A stretch of DNA of 64,000 nt from Oscillospiraceae bacterium. Lineage in GTDB: Bacteria > Bacillota > Clostridia > Oscillospirales > Ruminococcaceae. This document shows, piece after piece, positions 61,786 through 64,000 of this stretch (positions are counted from its first letter, which is position 1; each line of letters begins with the position of its first letter). Below the pieces are notes generated by a model, which was given only the letters and a program-made list of their open reading frames with translations, had not been told where the DNA came from and did not search any database. Made by a program: the position numbers and the translations under genes. The stretch is from the NCBI GenBank assembly GCA_021769725.1, contig JAETSI010000008.1:52562-116561 (forward strand), given 5' to 3'.

Positions 61786-61808
61786 TAAAAAATCTGGAGG
61801 GAAATACA

Positions 61809-64000
61809 ATGCACAAAAAAATATTCGGAAAAACCGGAGCGGCACTTCTGGCATCTGCGATGGTTTTCAACACAGCACTTGTTTCGGCGTCTGTAGTAAC
61901 TGCAGCTGACGAAATACACTATGAGTTTGAGGATGCTGTTATTACCGGTGAAATTACTGTTGAATCCAATGCAAACGCAAGCGGAGGATCGTGTCTGAAA
62001 ATGACTGAAAGCGGAACTATCAGCATAGACTTTGAGGCTGAGACAGACGGAATGTATGACATAACGATTTATGCCGGCGGTCTTGGGGACGCAAAGCAGC
62101 AGGATCTTCTTATCAACGGTAATGGATTGGGCCCCTTGACTATCCCGAAAAACGATACCGGATTCGATGCGATCGTCATGACCGCCAAGCTCAATAAGGG
62201 TAAAAATACTCTCACCATTGAGAAAAGCTGGGGATGGTCAACGTTTGACTACTTCACTGTCACGCCGGCAGAGCTTACGCCGATTTCTGCTTCACAGGTA
62301 ACCCCCTGCGATATTAAGGCAACAGCCGAAACAAGGAGTCTGATGAATTACCTTTCTCAGGTATACGGCAAGCATATTATCTCAGGTCAGCAGGAAATTT
62401 ATAATTACGGTCCTCATGACTTTGAATATGAATTTGAATATCTTAACGATCTTACGGGGCATTATCCGGCTGTCAGAGGCTTTGATTTTCTCAATTGCGC
62501 TAATATTCTGTATGGGTCGGAGGACGGTACGGTTGACAGAATGATAGACTGGGCAGCAAATAAAAACGGAATCGTTACCGCTTCATGGCATATTACCGTT
62601 CCGAAGGAGATGGCAGGTTACAAGGTCGGAGATAAAGTAAGCTATGAACAGGCCACATACAAACCGGATGAAACCAATTTTGTAACCGAAAATATTCTCA
62701 AGGAAGGTACTGTAGAGCGTGAATTCTACCTTAAATCCCTTGAAAATATTGCCCCTCAGCTCCAGAAGCTTCAGGATGCGGGCGTGCCTGTTATCTGGCG
62801 TCCTCTTCATGAGGCGGAAGGCAACGGAGGAGAAACAGGCGGTTGGTTCTGGTGGGCTTCCGGAGGCTCGGCAGTTTACAAAGATATCTGGAAACTTACA
62901 TATGATACCCTTGTAAACGATTATAATATCCATAATCTTATATGGGAGTGGAACAGCTACAACTTCCAGACATCCGCTGACTGGTATCCCGGTGACGAAT
63001 ACGTCGATCTTATTGCATATGATAAATATTCCGGAAATACCGCTTCTGCAAGCTCTACGTTCTATGGAATTATGGAAAAATATGACAATAAAAAAATGGT
63101 TGCTCTTGCTGAAAATGACAGCTTTTCCACCGTTGAGAATCTGACTTCTGAAAAGGCAGGTTGGCTCTATTTCTGTACATGGTATGACGGCGGCGGAGAT
63201 TATAACTTCCTTTCCGATCCTAAGTACAATACCAAGGAAAACACCATTGAGATGTATCAGAGCGATTATTGTATCACCCTTGACGAGCTTCCGGCTGACC
63301 TCTACACAAAAGAGATCACGCCTCCGGATCCTGACAAGACTACAACGACAAAATCAAAGCCTATAACAACGACGACAACTACGACGACAGCTCCCGTTCC
63401 GGATGGCAAAGATCCTGCAAAGGTGGATAAAAACGGCAATGGCGACATAATTGTCAAGCTTCCCAGACCTGCTGATATTATTTATATGAATATTGAGCTC
63501 CCGGATGAAGTTACATATGCAAACGGTTGTCTCGGCGCTTCTATTGAAATTGGCGGAAAATATTACTGGGTAAATATGATGTGGTCAGCCGAAAAGAGTG
63601 GATTAATGAAATATAATCCTACGGGAAGTATTTACAATATCACTCTTACCGGTGACGACAAAAATTACGCTGAAGATGAAACGATCCTTGCTGCGGCAAA
63701 GGAAATACTATCTGAAACGACTACGTTCCAGTGGCAGAAATGGTATGCTCAGAACGCTGAGGAAAAGGAAGTTCCGACTGATGATATCAAGCTTCTGGGT
63801 GTGTATGTAGATAAGGAGACAGTTCTGCCGGAGATATTATGGGGCGACGCAGACTGCGACGGTAAGATCTATCTCAACGATGCGGTACTCGTTATGCAGG
63901 CTATCGGAAATCCGGATGCTTACGGTGTAAACGGTTCCGAGCCTACTCATATTACCGAAAAGGGTAAGAAAAATGCCGATGTTTCCGAAACCGGCGACGA
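61809..64000 (+). CDS. Secreted GH26 mannanase-like enzyme with dockerin (partial, runs off the edge)
   Basis: 730 residues visible; no stop before the window ends. Signal peptide to about residue 33, a CBM35/CBM6-like beta-sandwich (about 34-155), then GH26: acid/base Glu335 in RPLHEAEGNGG and nucleophile Glu435 in ALAENDS. A Thr-rich linker (about 500-535) leads to an unassigned beta-rich module (about 540-670) that may bind carbohydrate, then the first half of a type I dockerin (from about 678, GDADCDGKIYLNDAVLVMQ). The dockerin would place it in a cellulosome. Beta-mannan is the likely substrate. SD CTGGAGGG. Confidence 0.93.
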   Translation, partial: MHKKIFGKTGAALLASAMVFNTALVSASVVTAADEIHYEFEDAVITGEITVESNANASGGSCLKMTESGTISIDFEAETDGMYDITIYAGGLGDAKQQDLLINGNGLGPLTIPKNDTGFDAIVMTAKLNKGKNTLTIEKSWGWSTFDYFTVTPAELTPISASQVTPCDIKATAETRSLMNYLSQVYGKHIISGQQEIYNYGPHDFEYEFEYLNDLTGHYPAVRGFDFLNCANILYGSEDGTVDRMIDWAANKNGIVTASWHITVPKEMAGYKVGDKVSYEQATYKPDETNFVTENILKEGTVEREFYLKSLENIAPQLQKLQDAGVPVIWRPLHEAEGNGGETGGWFWWASGGSAVYKDIWKLTYDTLVNDYNIHNLIWEWNSYNFQTSADWYPGDEYVDLIAYDKYSGNTASASSTFYGIMEKYDNKKMVALAENDSFSTVENLTSEKAGWLYFCTWYDGGGDYNFLSDPKYNTKENTIEMYQSDYCITLDELPADLYTKEITPPDPDKTTTTKSKPITTTTTTTTAPVPDGKDPAKVDKNGNGDIIVKLPRPADIIYMNIELPDEVTYANGCLGASIEIGGKYYWVNMMWSAEKSGLMKYNPTGSIYNITLTGDDKNYAEDETILAAAKEILSETTTFQWQKWYAQNAEEKEVPTDDIKLLGVYVDKETVLPEILWGDADCDGKIYLNDAVLVMQAIGNPDAYGVNGSEPTHITEKGKKNADVSETGD

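Noticed and set aside
61625..61873. 82-codon minus-strand frame in front of the GH26 gene
   Set aside because: It overlaps the promoter, leader and signal peptide of the GH26 gene on the other strand, with no SD or domain.

Overview
The window looks like a chromosomal segment from a low-to-moderate GC Firmicute of the Ruminococcus type (Oscillospiraceae). The strongest clue is the last gene: a secreted GH26 mannanase-like enzyme with a carbohydrate-binding module, Thr-rich linkers and the start of a ruminococcal type I dockerin, so the host probably builds or feeds a cellulosome. An ispH-rpsA fusion in the order cmk-plsC-ispH/rpsA, a valyl-tRNA T-box, SpoVT, and strong SD plus sigma-A promoters (several TTGAAA-N17-TATAAT) also fit a clostridial Firmicute. 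There are no rRNA genes, CRISPR arrays, phages or complete insertion sequences. The only tRNA seen is tRNA-Leu(CAA).

Layout. 0-7.4 kb: a GH25 lipoprotein, then a four-gene operon of two zinc-ribbon/TIR membrane proteins, an SPFH protein with three C-terminal zinc ribbons and a 4-TM protein; this is the best candidate for an undescribed membrane-associated defence or stress system. 7.4-9.3 kb: ECF sigma factor and probable anti-sigma factor. 9.3-18.5 kb: ilvE, a TatD-linked radical SAM protein and alr on the minus strand, facing an LCP-like protein, TatD and a PP2C phosphatase; then small membrane proteins, an NfeD/SPFH pair and spoVT. 18.6-22 kb: ispE, an aminotransferase, an Lrp regulator and a PHP phosphatase. 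22-25.5 kb: ACT/UPF0210 pair, a kinase-like gene and DUF1292. 25.6-33.8 kb: a SecD-head-like lipoprotein, an orphan protein, gdhA, folC, an SDR and T-box-controlled valS.

34-44 kb: PadR/DUF1700/DUF4097 operon, uppP, a PASTA/SH3 protein, tRNA-Leu, metY, an HD protein, a small XRE-controlled module around a perfect 28-bp palindrome, fba, and an anchored protein. 44-55 kb: tepA-like, ftsK, ygiQ, a ComEC-like MBL hydrolase, DUF3006, a BaiN-like flavoprotein, then cmk-plsC-ispH/rpsA. 55-64 kb: a GH13 enzyme fused to DUF1653, an HD protein, a DtxR regulator, a MurL/MurD2-like pair (L-Glu first, epimerised later), and the GH26-dockerin gene cut by the window edge.

The noncoding space holds at least three families of palindromic repeats: A (two copies of about 161 bp, 22.2 and 55.4 kb), B (two copies of about 160-170 bp, 43.8 and 58.1 kb) and C (35.9 and 51.7 kb). 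A 75-bp duplication lies in front of two adjacent minus-strand genes. Families A and B keep a central hairpin whose stem changes on both sides while the architecture is retained, so they look like structured MITE-like elements or RNA elements. Several computed reading frames start upstream of the true start; promoters or SD sequences at the correct start were used here to trim them.
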